Shown here: positions 36,671 to 41,643 of the stretch, piece after piece | Numbering within the stretch: the stretch's first letter is position 1 | Layout of the letters: the number at the start of each line of letters is the position of its first letter | Assembly: GCF_932274485.2 (NCBI RefSeq) | Contig: NC_065887.2 | Location: 42,427,201-42,491,200 of the forward strand | Reading direction: 5' to 3' | DNA: 64,000 bases | DNA from: Patella vulgata | Taxonomy: Eukaryota > Mollusca > Gastropoda > Patellidae | Position numbers and translations under genes: made by a program | Notes under the pieces: model-generated | What the model was told of the DNA's origin: nothing | What the model saw: the letters and a program-made list of their open reading frames with translations, nothing else | Databases searched by the model: none

Positions 36671-38926
36671 CTCTAAAACTTTGGAAAGTGCGTTTTAACA
36701 AATGAAATGAAATGGGGTTTAACGTCCTACTGTTTTGCTCCAAACAGGATTAATGAAGATGGGCATACGCCATACAGTGTGCTATGAGGGAAATTTTGCC
36801 CGGACAGTGGCACTACGGCCTACTCTTATATTAAATTCCAACTGTCAAGGGATCTTTTACATGCACGCCAATGTGTACACGGGACCGCGGTTTTTCATCT
36901 CATCAGAATGATTAGACAGCTGTCCTTGTCAGGCCCTCCTTCCTGTATCGCTGACAAGGGAGAACCACGCCGGAAAATCTGGGTGAACTTTCTCAGCCAA
37001 TGCAAGGATCGAACACCCGACCCTCAGGCAAACGAGCAAGCGTCTTACCGACTTAGCCACCATGACCCCACGTTTTAACAACAAATGAGCAAAGCCGAGA
37101 ATGGTGAAACATGTTTAAGACTTGGGTAAGAAAGGCTTATGACAATGTCAAAAATATTATACACCTTGAGGATTCGGCCTACCAAGCCTTACAAGTAGAT
37201 CTGGAATCACATTTATTACTCACTCTTGGTAAAAATTGAATGTGTATTTTAAGTACAATGTATTGAAATCAGGCGGGTGCATAGGTCTGATTGCTATTTT
37301 TTAGGATTAACACAATTTTTGTGTTTAACATAACTGTTGTATTTTACATTGTTTATAAAGTGTTGACAGATTCAATTTAGAATGCCTGGTTATATTTTTG
37401 TTTGAATTGTTTCATGTTTCAGTGGCTTGATACAAGGGAAGGAGAATGAAAGAGCTCATCATATATCATTTCAACCCAGTTACACAGAAGGAGCTTTATT
37501 GACTGTTGTAAGTATATAGACAATACAAACCATCCATATAGAGTACTGTCTTCATTAGCTTGCTTGATGCAAACCAGTAGGATCTTTAACCCCAGAAACA
37601 ATATAACAAAAATAGCACACTTACCATGAGCACTCTGTGGGGAATAGCACACTAGCCACAAGCACACAGCAGGGAATAGCAAATTTACCACGAGCACACA
37701 GCAGGGAATAGCACACTTACCATGAGCACACAGTGGGGAATAGCACGCTTACCACAAGCACACAGTGGGGAATAGCACACTTACCACAAGCACACAGTGG
37801 GGAATAGCACACTTACCACAAGCACACAGTGGGGAATAGCGCACTTACCACATGCATTACTATTATTATTATTACTTATCAGGGGGAAATGGTGGCTCAG
37901 TGAGTAAGATGTTGGCTCGCTAAAAAGGAGATCCCATGTTCAATCCTTGAGTTGGCCGAGAAAGTTAATCTGGCATGGTTCATCTCCGTCAGTGGTGCAG
38001 GACCTAGGGCCTGATAAAGGACAACATAAAGTCGTTGGGATTGGACAAAAAATAAACGAGGTCCCATGTACACATTGGTGTGCATGTAAAATATCCAATG
38101 GTAATTGGAATTCGATATAAGAAAAAGAATAGGCCGAAGCGCCGTGTTCAGGCAAAATTCCCCTCATGGCACACTGTATGGCGTATGCCCGTCTTCATTA
38201 ACCCAGGCGAAGCAAAACAGTAGGACGTTAAACCCCATTTTAGTTCATTTCTCATGGAAATTAATCTTAGTTTGTTATCACTACTGATAGCTTTGTGACA
38301 GGTATATCTATAGAACCTGTCAAGGTATAGCTTTGTGACAGGTATATCTATAGCACCTGTCAGGATATATCTATAGCTTTGTGACGGGTATATCTATAGC
38401 TTTGTGACAGGTATCTATAGCACATGTCAAGGTATAGCTATGTGACAGTATAGCACCTGTCGGGGTATATCTATAGCAACTGTCAAGGTTCGGACCCATG
38501 AACTTTAGTGTGGAACACAGAGCCAATAATTAGTTTAAAACCCATCACTGATTGCCAATACACATACCAACTTTGGACCCAACTCGGTCCTCCATATTAT
38601 CTGGGAAGAAATCAGGCTTTCTGCACCAACTGGGTTAATGAAAACAGACATACTCTACATCGAAAAATCGTCAGGAACTTTTTCATCCAACACCGGGATC
38701 TCTTTGTTAGCAAGCCACTGCCTTACTCACTGAATCACTGCAGCTATCTCTTAAATATAAAATAATTTAAATCAGAATTCTGGAAACCTTGTATTTTTTT
38801 GTTCTTAAGGTTTGGTCAAGTGGACGAGTAGGTTACATACCATTACAGTTTGCTACTCATCAGGACAATTTAAAACATCCCTGTGATATTGGTCATTCTG
38901 GTATCAACTTATATACGGACATGTGA
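14107..38926 (+). CDS. AAAS: Aladin (AAAS), nuclear pore WD-repeat protein, 15 coding exons
   Basis: Aladin is a beta-propeller nucleoporin held at the nuclear pore by NDC1 (family knowledge). Coding exons as I read them: 14107-14217, 18960-19084, 20474-20529, 21349-21440, 23246-23292, 25164-25322, 26062-26145, 28423-28543, 29128-29252, 32032-32092, 34766-34962, 35600-35667, 36313-36379, 37423-37507, 38810-38926. They total 1515 nt, giving 504 residues, and every junction keeps phase with GT-AG borders. Diagnostic matches to vertebrate Aladin from memory: [11 protein letters not shown] near the N-terminus, [77 protein letters not shown]-like VIDLIPCGLIQG and [15 protein letters not shown]-like blades lie near residues 150-187, 190-220, 240-270 and 285-312. 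Human Aladin is 546 residues; the missing length is mainly the C-terminal tail. The start at 14107 is chosen because a good acceptor (ttaatgttgcag) lies just upstream, implying a 5' UTR exon I could not place. Two in-frame upstream Met codons (14074, 14083) lie on the intron side of that acceptor. Confidence 0.95.
14255..15535 (+). mobile_element. Tc1-like DNA transposon, defective
   Basis: TIRs begin TACTAAGCAGCAAAAG on the left and TACTAAACAGCAAAAA on the right (reverse complement), flanked by TA on both sides. Transposase remains: 14561-15079 encodes a helix-turn-helix ([19 protein letters not shown]), the GRPR-like RPRTGRQ and FTDESRY with the first Asp. A second piece at 15089-15364 has [19 protein letters not shown] with the Glu. 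The segment with the second catalytic Asp (DNARPH block) is gone. Inserted 37 bp after AAAS exon 1, inside a minisatellite. Confidence 0.88.
15582..16283 (+). repeat. Interspersed repeat Y
   Basis: Begins TCCCTCGTCTTTCGAAGAAA with a run of GTCC/GTCT units, includes GTAAGCAGAGATAAGCAAT, and ends near GACATCTACCTCACTGTTGG. A second copy is at 2225-2790. TTTATT flanks both sides here, a possible target duplication. No protein. Confidence 0.6.
16352..18365 (-). repeat. Interspersed repeat W, long copy bounded by palindromes
   Basis: Both ends carry a self-complementary AAGCTTTCATAT...ATATGAAAGCTT. The interior matches 240-2100 and 3840-4640 in reverse orientation and in the same order (e.g. CCTCTTCCGTATGTGATAG near 17838, CACCGGCACCGATTGTCCG near 17648). 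GTAATT flanks both sides. No transposase or helicase motif seen. Confidence 0.65.
18555..18790. repeat. Chimeric SINE piece (family A joined to family B tail)
   Basis: Left half is minus-strand SINE A (GAAATTTTGCCCGGACAGTG to CTGACAAGGGCGAACCATGC). It continues into the plus-strand 3' end of SINE B (GATTGAACCATATATTAGTC to GTTAAACCCCATCTCTC and a CT run). Confidence 0.7.
18960..19084 (+). CDS. AAAS: AAAS coding exon 2 (residues 38-79)
   Basis: Preceded by a long T tract and TTCTTAG; donor is GTGAGT. Encodes [11 protein letters not shown] through [13 protein letters not shown], the segment equivalent to human HREQVWKRCINIW. Ends in phase 2, completing Trp with the next exon. Confidence 0.9.
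19222..19558 (-). repeat. SINE A
   Basis: Starts in the tail (GAAATGAAATGGGGTTTAAC) and reads back to the B-box region (GATCGAACACCCAACC). The tRNA-like head is cut just past the B box. Confidence 0.8.
19585..20330 (+). repeat. Interspersed repeat Z
   Basis: Units with GGTCATAATTTTTATCCAAT, TTGATGAAACTTATAACG and TGGATTATGG, related to 21830-22890 and (reverse) 45990-46270. The start (GGTGAATTGTGGTCGTATTT) resembles the TV-family left end. Confidence 0.6.
20474..20529 (+). CDS. AAAS: AAAS coding exon 3 (residues 79-98)
   Basis: Acceptor TTATTAG and donor GTAGGT. Encodes [18 protein letters not shown], aligned with human RDVGLFGVLNEIANSEEE. A 32-bp minisatellite starts about 12 bp after the donor. 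Confidence 0.9.
20541..21255. repeat. 32-bp minisatellite, about 22 copies
   Basis: Unit TTATCTAGGTTGTGTATTTT plus GTAACTTAGATA, with TATT/TTTT and TTAG/TAAG variants interspersed. In AAAS intron 3, starting directly after exon 3. Confidence 0.95.
21299..21348 (+). repeat. Duplicated acceptor and exon start before AAAS exon 4
   Basis: TATTTCAGTACAAAGTATAT and CTACTACATCAAG repeat the exon-4 border TATTTCAGTACCAAGCATTA and CTTCTACATCAACAAG, 42 nt apart and in the same frame. Confidence 0.85.
21349..21440 (+). CDS. AAAS: AAAS coding exon 4 (residues 98-128)
   Basis: Encodes [12 protein letters not shown] then [17 protein letters not shown], close to human [16 protein letters not shown]. Acceptor is TATTTCAG and donor GTAAGT. 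A copy of the acceptor and exon start lies 42 nt upstream at 21307 and is in frame; the downstream site is chosen because the resulting spacing between the NS(K/E) motif and the RWA motif equals that of human Aladin. Confidence 0.9.
21470..21790 (+). mobile_element. MITE M, internal fragment
   Basis: AATAGATAATGCAAAATGAA, GATTATCCATTTTTTAACC and GGTTTAGAGAGTTGATTTCG match the 55.6-kb copy. Directly after AAAS exon 4. Confidence 0.55.
21830..22890 (+). repeat. Repeat Z, tandem units of ~240-330 bp
   Basis: About four units containing GGTCACAATTTTTATC(C/T)GAT, CACCCTAAGGATGGTTGA, TGGATTATGGCCCCTGATTG and AAAATCGCATTTTTAGCTTG. In AAAS intron 4. Confidence 0.7.
23246..23292 (+). CDS. AAAS: AAAS coding exon 5 (residues 129-144)
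   Basis: A 47-nt exon with acceptor TTCATTACAG and donor GTAAGT. Encodes [16 protein letters not shown], the counterpart of human LRSEDLIAEFAQVTNW. Confidence 0.92.
23293..25163 (+). other. AAAS intron 5
   Basis: Apart from the V copy at 24300-24500 and a poly-C run at 24059-24071, the sequence looks unique and non-coding. Confidence 0.6.
24300..24500. repeat. Interspersed repeat V, short copy
   Basis: ATGTTGGATATTACAATCCC through CAACATCAATATTGATT to GATGATATTGAGTTAG. Lies in AAAS intron 5. Confidence 0.55.
25164..25322 (+). CDS. AAAS: AAAS coding exon 6 (residues 144-197), first WD blade
   Basis: Encodes [18 protein letters not shown] and on to [18 protein letters not shown], very close to human Aladin's first WD repeat (FAWHPHTNKFAVALLDDSV). 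Acceptor TTATTTCAG, donor GTAAGT. Confidence 0.95.
25622..25885 (+). repeat. SINE B, full length with CT tail
   Basis: A second tRNA-derived family: A box in GCGAATGGTTTATGCG, B box GGTTTCGATTCCCC, then TACGTGACAAGGAGTAGGG, CCCACTG and a tail GTTAAACCCCATTTCTCTCT. It provides an uninterrupted reference for the Tc1-interrupted copy at 33 kb. Confidence 0.85.
26062..26145 (+). CDS. AAAS: AAAS coding exon 7 (residues 197-225), second WD blade
   Basis: Encodes [18 protein letters not shown] then [10 protein letters not shown]; the first stretch is nearly identical to human Aladin. Donor is GTAATT, and a TIR element starts about 12 bp beyond it. Confidence 0.95.
26157..27998. mobile_element. TIR element (family TV) with internal 150-bp tandem array
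   Basis: Ends carry TATACGCCCACA (left) and TGTGGGCGTATG (right) as inverted repeats; the left end also has an internal palindrome (CCCACATGGAAATGTGG). From about 26300 to 27850 there are ten copies of a ~150-bp unit containing GAGTTATGGCCCTTGTTTCA, TTATCATCCGATCTGTATGA and GAATTTCAGCAATTTCCG. No protein. It fills most of AAAS intron 7. Confidence 0.75.
28109..28404 (+). repeat. SINE A
   Basis: tRNA-like head with GTCACGGTGGGTAAGATGC and B box GGTGTTCGATCCC, body TTGGAATTCGATATAAGAG, tail ATTTCATTTCATTT. It ends ~20 bp before AAAS exon 8. Confidence 0.85.
28423..28543 (+). CDS. AAAS: AAAS coding exon 8 (residues 225-265), third WD blade
   Basis: Encodes [18 protein letters not shown] then [18 protein letters not shown]. 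Acceptor follows a T-rich tract; a plus-strand SINE ends about 20 bp upstream, so its ATTTC-rich tail contributes to the pyrimidine-rich region before the acceptor. Donor GTGAGT. Confidence 0.95.
29128..29252 (+). CDS. AAAS: AAAS coding exon 9 (residues 266-307), fourth WD blade
   Basis: Encodes [20 protein letters not shown] then [20 protein letters not shown], aligned with human WFRGGGVTNLLWSPDGSKI. Acceptor AAACAG, donor GTAAGT. Confidence 0.95.
29742..30969. mobile_element. Harbinger-like non-autonomous element (TIR, TTA duplication)
   Basis: A 30-bp-class TIR (GGCCGTGTTGAATTGATTCC on the left, its complement at 30940-30969), flanked by TTA on both sides (29739-29741 and 30970-30972). 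A 3-bp TTA duplication is typical of PIF/Harbinger. No transposase is seen. It carries a long palindrome at 30331-30522 and lies in AAAS intron 9. Confidence 0.75.
30331..30522. repeat. Three-armed palindrome
   Basis: Left arm 30331-30396, middle arm 30411-30452, right arm 30453-30522. The 42-bp middle arm is a direct copy of part of the right arm (GGGACCACTATTATTTCC in both) and both pair with the left arm. The outer bases (ACCGGTC ... GACCGGT) pair only with the right arm. Confidence 0.9.
30970..32031 (+). other. AAAS intron 9, right part
   Basis: Unique AT-rich sequence with a poly-G run near 31520 and an imperfect ~60-bp repeat around 31900-32010 (ACTGTCAGTT(A/G)A(T/G)C units). No gene seen. 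Confidence 0.55.
32032..32092 (+). CDS. AAAS: AAAS coding exon 10 (residues 307-327)
   Basis: Encodes [20 protein letters not shown], the counterpart of human [20 protein letters not shown]. Acceptor TTTTGTAG, donor GTAAGT. Confidence 0.95.
32655..32880 (-). repeat. SINE B, first arm of an inverted pair
   Basis: GAAATGGGATTTAACATCCA through GTGGGAGGAAACCGGAGG to ATTGAAACCACGCCACTTG. Head to head with the next copy. Confidence 0.85.
32882..34553 (+). repeat. SINE B interrupted by the Tc1-like element
   Basis: Left part 32882-33005 (GGTTTTGATTCCCTGG to AAGCAAATTATTGAAATA) and right part 34488-34553 (TAAAATTGAACCATGTG to CGTTTAACCCCAT). Joining across the Tc1 with one TA gives the sequence of the intact SINE at 25.8 kb. 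Confidence 0.9.
33006..34487 (-). mobile_element. Tc1-like DNA transposon, nearly complete but defective
   Basis: Perfect 34-bp TIRs (TACTATTCAAAAAAAGTAGG...), flanked by TA. The minus-strand transposase starts at ATG 34192: helix-turn-helix ([19 protein letters not shown]), GRPR motif ([12 protein letters not shown]), FSDESRF with the first Asp, [11 protein letters not shown] frameshift follows near 33690, then [33 protein letters not shown] with the Glu, and the end at 33222. The block around the second Asp (DNARPH) is absent between [12 protein letters not shown] and the QQQN segment. It sits inside a SINE copy (family B), whose other copies show the empty site. Confidence 0.92.
34766..34962 (+). 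CDS. AAAS: AAAS coding exon 11 (residues 328-393)
   Basis: The longest coding exon. Encodes [18 protein letters not shown], then [12 protein letters not shown] and [18 protein letters not shown]. It matches human CWSPDGSRLLFTVLGEPLI and IVADLSETTIQTPDG. Donor GTAAAT. Confidence 0.93.
35135..35524 (+). mobile_element. MITE M, TTAA-flanked
   Basis: TTAAAGATACATTATGGGAG on the left; GCATAATGCATGTTTAA on the right is its imperfect complement. The interior (CTATAATAGTT, CATTTCAGGCCTAAAGAAAG) matches the other copies. TTAA ends suggest piggyBac-type mobilisation (inference). Confidence 0.75.
35600..35667 (+). CDS. AAAS: AAAS coding exon 12 (residues 393-416)
   Basis: Encodes [20 protein letters not shown] then FQ, equivalent to human [20 protein letters not shown]. 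Ends in phase 1 at donor GTAAAT. Between it and exon 13 lies an array of decoy splice-site copies. Confidence 0.9.
35938..36312 (+). repeat. Array of decoy splice-site units before AAAS exon 13
   Basis: About ten copies of a 39-bp unit (TATTATTTCAGAGGGCTGTA, ATCATCATGTAAGTCTGTT). Each copies the polypyrimidine tract, AG and first exon bases; the three just before the exon also have GTAAGT 17-18 nt after the AG. Confidence 0.92.
36313..36379 (+). CDS. AAAS: AAAS coding exon 13 (residues 416-438)
   Basis: Encodes [20 protein letters not shown] then P, aligned with human KPVILLFRTRNSPVFELLP. Its acceptor and first 17 bases are the template of the tandem array at 35938-36312. The last copy is taken as the true exon because only it continues into conserved Aladin sequence. 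Donor GTAAGC. Confidence 0.88.
36430..36668 (+). repeat. SINE B, diverged, with (CT)n tract
   Basis: Degenerate body (CCCACTGCCAAAGACCCCTA, CCATATGTTAATCCCAAAAT), then an uninterrupted CT run of about 58 bp, likely grown from the tail. Confidence 0.7.
36701..37070 (-). repeat. SINE A, full length
   Basis: Flanked by CGTTTTAACA on both sides (36691-36700 and 37071-37080), so the ends are sharp. Head reads (minus) GGGGTCATGGTGGCTAAGTC, B box GGGTGTTCGATCC. Confidence 0.92.
37423..37507 (+). CDS. AAAS: AAAS coding exon 14 (residues 438-466)
   Basis: Encodes [20 protein letters not shown] then YTEGALLTV, matching human [20 protein letters not shown]. Acceptor ATGTTTCAG, donor GTAAGT. Confidence 0.93.
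37600..37855. repeat. 33-bp minisatellite, about seven copies
   Basis: Unit GGAATAGCACACTTACCACA plus AGCACACAGTGGG, in AAAS intron 14 just before a SINE A. Confidence 0.92.
37882..38251 (+). repeat. SINE A
   Basis: Head GAAATGGTGGCTCAGTGAGT, weak B box TGTTCAATCC, tail GACGTTAAACCCCATTTTAG. In AAAS intron 14. Confidence 0.8.
38285..38490. repeat. Irregular short tandem repeat
   Basis: Alternating GCTTTGTGACAGGTATATC and TATAGCACCTGTCA(A/G)G blocks in AAAS intron 14. Confidence 0.8.
38810..38926 (+). CDS. AAAS: AAAS coding exon 15 (residues 467-504) and stop
   Basis: Encodes [20 protein letters not shown], then [18 protein letters not shown] and TGA. The first part is conserved Aladin (human VGWSTGRIAHIPLYFVNAQ). 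The last 13 codons fall in the first copy of a three-copy tandem repeat of about 40 bp, and the stop codon sits at the border with copy two. Confidence 0.9.
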   Translation, partial: VWSSGRVGYIPLQFATHQDNLKHPCDIGHSGINLYTDM

Positions 38927-39005
38927 TATTGGTCATTCTGGTATCAACTTATATACTGACATGTGATATTGGTCATTCGTGTATATATTATATACTGACA
39001 TGTGA
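38886..39005 (+). repeat. Three-copy repeat of the AAAS coding end
   Basis: GTGATATTGGTCATTCTGGT and ATCAACTTATATAC(G/T)GACAT occur three times, the third diverged. Copy one is coding; the stop TGA is the GTGA at the start of copy two. Confidence 0.9.
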
Positions 39006-39231
39006 ATAGATAATCATACTTGACTTCAAAACCATGAGGGATGCCTAGATATAGTAAAATGAAATTCATGATAAATTGGATAAAGACAGAGTAAGAGGAC
39101 AAATGGACTGATGTATAATTTAGCTGGTGTTATAAATGATTCAAGCATCACTAAGCTGATCATAAATCCCTGTAAATGCAGCTTATGAAATACTTGTTAT
39201 ATAAGTGCTTTATACACAGAAAAATTTATGA

Positions 39232-39260
39232 AATAAATAAATACCTGTGTGTGTGTGTAC
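39232..39260 (+). promoter_or_regulatory. Probable poly(A) site of AAAS
   Basis: AATAAATAAATA about 305 bp after the AAAS stop codon, followed directly by a TGTGTGTGTG run, the usual hexamer plus GU-rich downstream element. Confidence 0.6.
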
Positions 39261-39292
39261 TATTACATCTTGTGTTTGTCATCTAATTTACA

Positions 39293-39644
39293 CGGGAGCC
39301 ACGGTGGCTAGGTGGTTAAGACTTTGGCTCGCTAGCCTGGAGGTCGGGTGTTCAATCCCTGCATTGGCTGAGAAAGTTCATCTGGATTTTCCAACTTGGT
39401 TTCCATTTGTCAGTGGTGCAGAACAGAGGGCCTGACAAGGACAGCTGTCTAGTCCTTCGGATGAGACGTAAAACCGAGGTCCCGTGTATACATTGGAATG
39501 CACGTAAAAGATCCCTTGGCAGTTGGAATTCGATATAAGAGTAGGCGATAGTGCCGCTGCCCGGGCAAAATTTCCCTCATAGCACACTGTATGGCCCAGT
39601 ATAAGAGCAGAACAGTAGGACGTTAAACCCCATTTCATTTCATT
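39293..39644 (+). repeat. SINE A, full length
   Basis: Flanked by TCTAATTTACA at 39282-39292 and 39645-39655, an 11-bp target duplication. Head GGGAGCCACGGTGGCTAGGT (A box) and GGTGTTCAATCC (B box), tail (ATTTC)n. Confidence 0.92.
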
Positions 39645-39665
39645 TCTAATTTACATTCTTTATGT

Positions 39666-40005
39666 AATGAAAATGGGATTTAACATTCTACTTTTCTGCA
39701 CTGAATGGGCTAATGAAGAAGGGCTAATGAAGAAGGGCGCACAGGAATTGTGCTTGGAAAACAACCTACTCTTATTTTTCGAGTTTCAACTGTTCAGTTG
39801 TTGTTTTACGTGGAAGTCAATGTGTACACAGGACCTCAGTTTTTTGTCTCATCCGAACGACTAGACTCTCTCCCAGTCAGGCGCTCAATCCTGTGTCCAC
39901 TGACCAGGGAAAACCATGTGGAAAATTCCAGGGAAGTTTCTCAACCAAAACTCGGATCGAAACCCGGATATCCTGGCTAGTAAGCAAGCGCTGTACTCAC
40001 CGAGT
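39666..40005 (-). repeat. SINE A, diverged copy
   Basis: GAAAATGGGATTTAACATTC through CATCCGAACGACTAGAC to GGATCGAAACCCGGATATCC. Tail to tail with the preceding copy, forming a large inverted pair. Confidence 0.75.
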
Positions 40006-40815
40006 ATATGGGACCTCGTGTTTTTTCCGTCCCATCGGAATGACTATGTATACGTTAACGACTATACGTTGTCTCTTGTGGGGCGAATATGGAAAGAGGG
40101 GCCGAAAGCTTACCACATCCGACGTGTGACACATTTACGGCTACATATCTTTTGTTTTGGCCTTGGTCGTCTAGGTTTGACTGCCGTGGAACTCTCTACT
40201 CTTGGACTTCCAAGTTACTTATTTAAATACGGCTACCCAAATCAGATATATATCGGGAACAACAAGAGTTTCTGATATACGTTTTTATATCGAAACTCCT
40301 GCAAAGTCTAACCAACGTGTCTAGACTTCTGGAAATACCACATTATGGTCTTCTCAGAATTCAGATAGTCGTCTAATTTGCGAAGCCAAATGACAAACAT
40401 TTTGCGTCAGAGATTTTGGTAAATATTGATATTGACGGTATATGAATACAAAATTTGAGAAATAAAGATTACCAACTTTGTGATTTTAGAGTACTCTAAA
40501 CTTCATCGATTTGTAGTCAATGGTGCCCTTTTACAAAATTTACTAGCCATATAAACTCCGCAAATGGTATCCGGTGACATGCTAACAATACACTGCCTCG
40601 CATACAGCACACAAAAAGGTACTATCTATAGCTAACTATAATAGAGTGATGTTCGGTCTGAACTTATAACTTGAGCAAAAACACTTTAAAATCCAAAGAA
40701 TGAAATTCTTACCTGCAGCAAAGGTACACTACACGGTGAAGTTAAAATCCAAGATCGTAAAAACAAACGACTGATTTTATTTATTATAATGAACATCCTG
40801 TGTGTCTGTGTTACG
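40005..40815. other. Unique sequence between SINE A and the 5S array
   Basis: No repeat or gene recognised; short frames through 40275 begin inside the SINE and have no family features. Confidence 0.5.
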
Positions 40816-40893
40816 GATCAGTGATATTAAGCAACGTCGGGCCCGGTCAGTACTTAGATGGGTGACCGCCTGGGAACACCGGGTGCTGTAGAC
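40816..40893 (+). pseudogene. 5S rRNA gene, 5'-truncated leftmost copy
   Basis: Starts inside the gene at the GATCA(C/G)TGA region and continues through the internal control region to GTAGAC. It has changes in box A (GATATTAAGC for GAAGTTAAGC), and its left flank is unrelated DNA. Confidence 0.85.
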
Positions 40894-40983
40894 GCGAACA
40901 TGTTTTTGACGGAGGAGGGGAGAGAAAACCCATTTACTGGTCACTCTGCGACAGATAACTGCGGGATTTTTTCACCTTTCGTC

Positions 40984-41101
40984 GTCTACGGCCATATCAC
41001 GTTGAAAACACCAGTTCTCGTCCGATCACTGAAGTTAAGCAACGTCGGGCCCGGTCAGTACTTGGATGGGTGACCGCCTGGGAACACCGGGTGCTGTAGA
41101 C
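40984..41101 (+). rRNA. 5S ribosomal RNA gene
   Basis: 118 bp from GTCTACGGCC to GGTGCTGTAGAC, followed by CGCGAACATG and a T run that would end Pol III transcription. Box A (AAGTTAAGCAACG) and box C (TGGGTGACCGCCTGGGAA) are intact, and the two ends can pair as helix I. Confidence 0.95.
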
Positions 41102-41191
41102 GCGAACATGTTTTTGACGGGGGAGGGGAGAGAAAACCCATTTACTGCTCACTCTGCGAAAGATAACTGCGGGATTTTTTCACCTTTCGTC

Positions 41192-41309
41192 GTCTATGGC
41201 CATATCACGTTGAAAACACCAGTTCTCGTCCGATCACTGAAGTTAAGCAACGTCGGGCCCGGTCAGTACTTGGATGGGTGACCGCCTGGGAACACCGGGT
41301 GCTGTAGAC
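41192..41309 (+). rRNA. 5S ribosomal RNA gene
   Basis: Second full copy, 208 bp after the first; GTCTATGG replaces GTCTACGG at the start. A T9 terminator follows within 15 bp. Confidence 0.95.
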
Positions 41310-41400
41310 GCGCACATTTTTTTTTGACGGGGGAGGGGAGAGAAACCCATTTACTGGTCACTCTGCGAAACATAACTTCGAGATTTGTTCACCTTTCGTC

Positions 41401-41518
41401 GTCTACGGCCATACCACTTTGAAAACACCAGTTCTCGTCCGATCACTGAAGTTAAGCAACGTCGGGCCCGGTCAGTACTTGGATGGGTGACCGCCTGGGA
41501 ACACCGGGTGCTGTAGAC
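41401..41518 (+). rRNA. 5S ribosomal RNA gene
   Basis: Third full copy, with ATACCACTTT in place of ATATCACGTT. T8 terminator follows. Confidence 0.95.
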
Positions 41519-41609
41519 GCGCACATTTTTTTTGACGGGGGAGGGGAGAGAAAACCCATTTACTGGTCACTCTGCGAAACATAACTTCGAGATTTGTTCA
41601 CCTTTCGTC

Positions 41610-41643
41610 GTCTACGGCCATACCACGTTGAAAACACCAGTTT
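41610..41643 (+). pseudogene. 5S rRNA gene, left part of the copy split by a LINE
   Basis: First ~34 bases of a 5S gene ending GAAAACACCAGTT, where the Tx1-like LINE begins. The remaining part resumes at 44601. Confidence 0.9.

Noticed and set aside
40858-41281. Two identical 71-codon frames (MGDRLGTPGAVDANMF...)
   Set aside because: They are translations of the 5S rRNA gene and its spacer.
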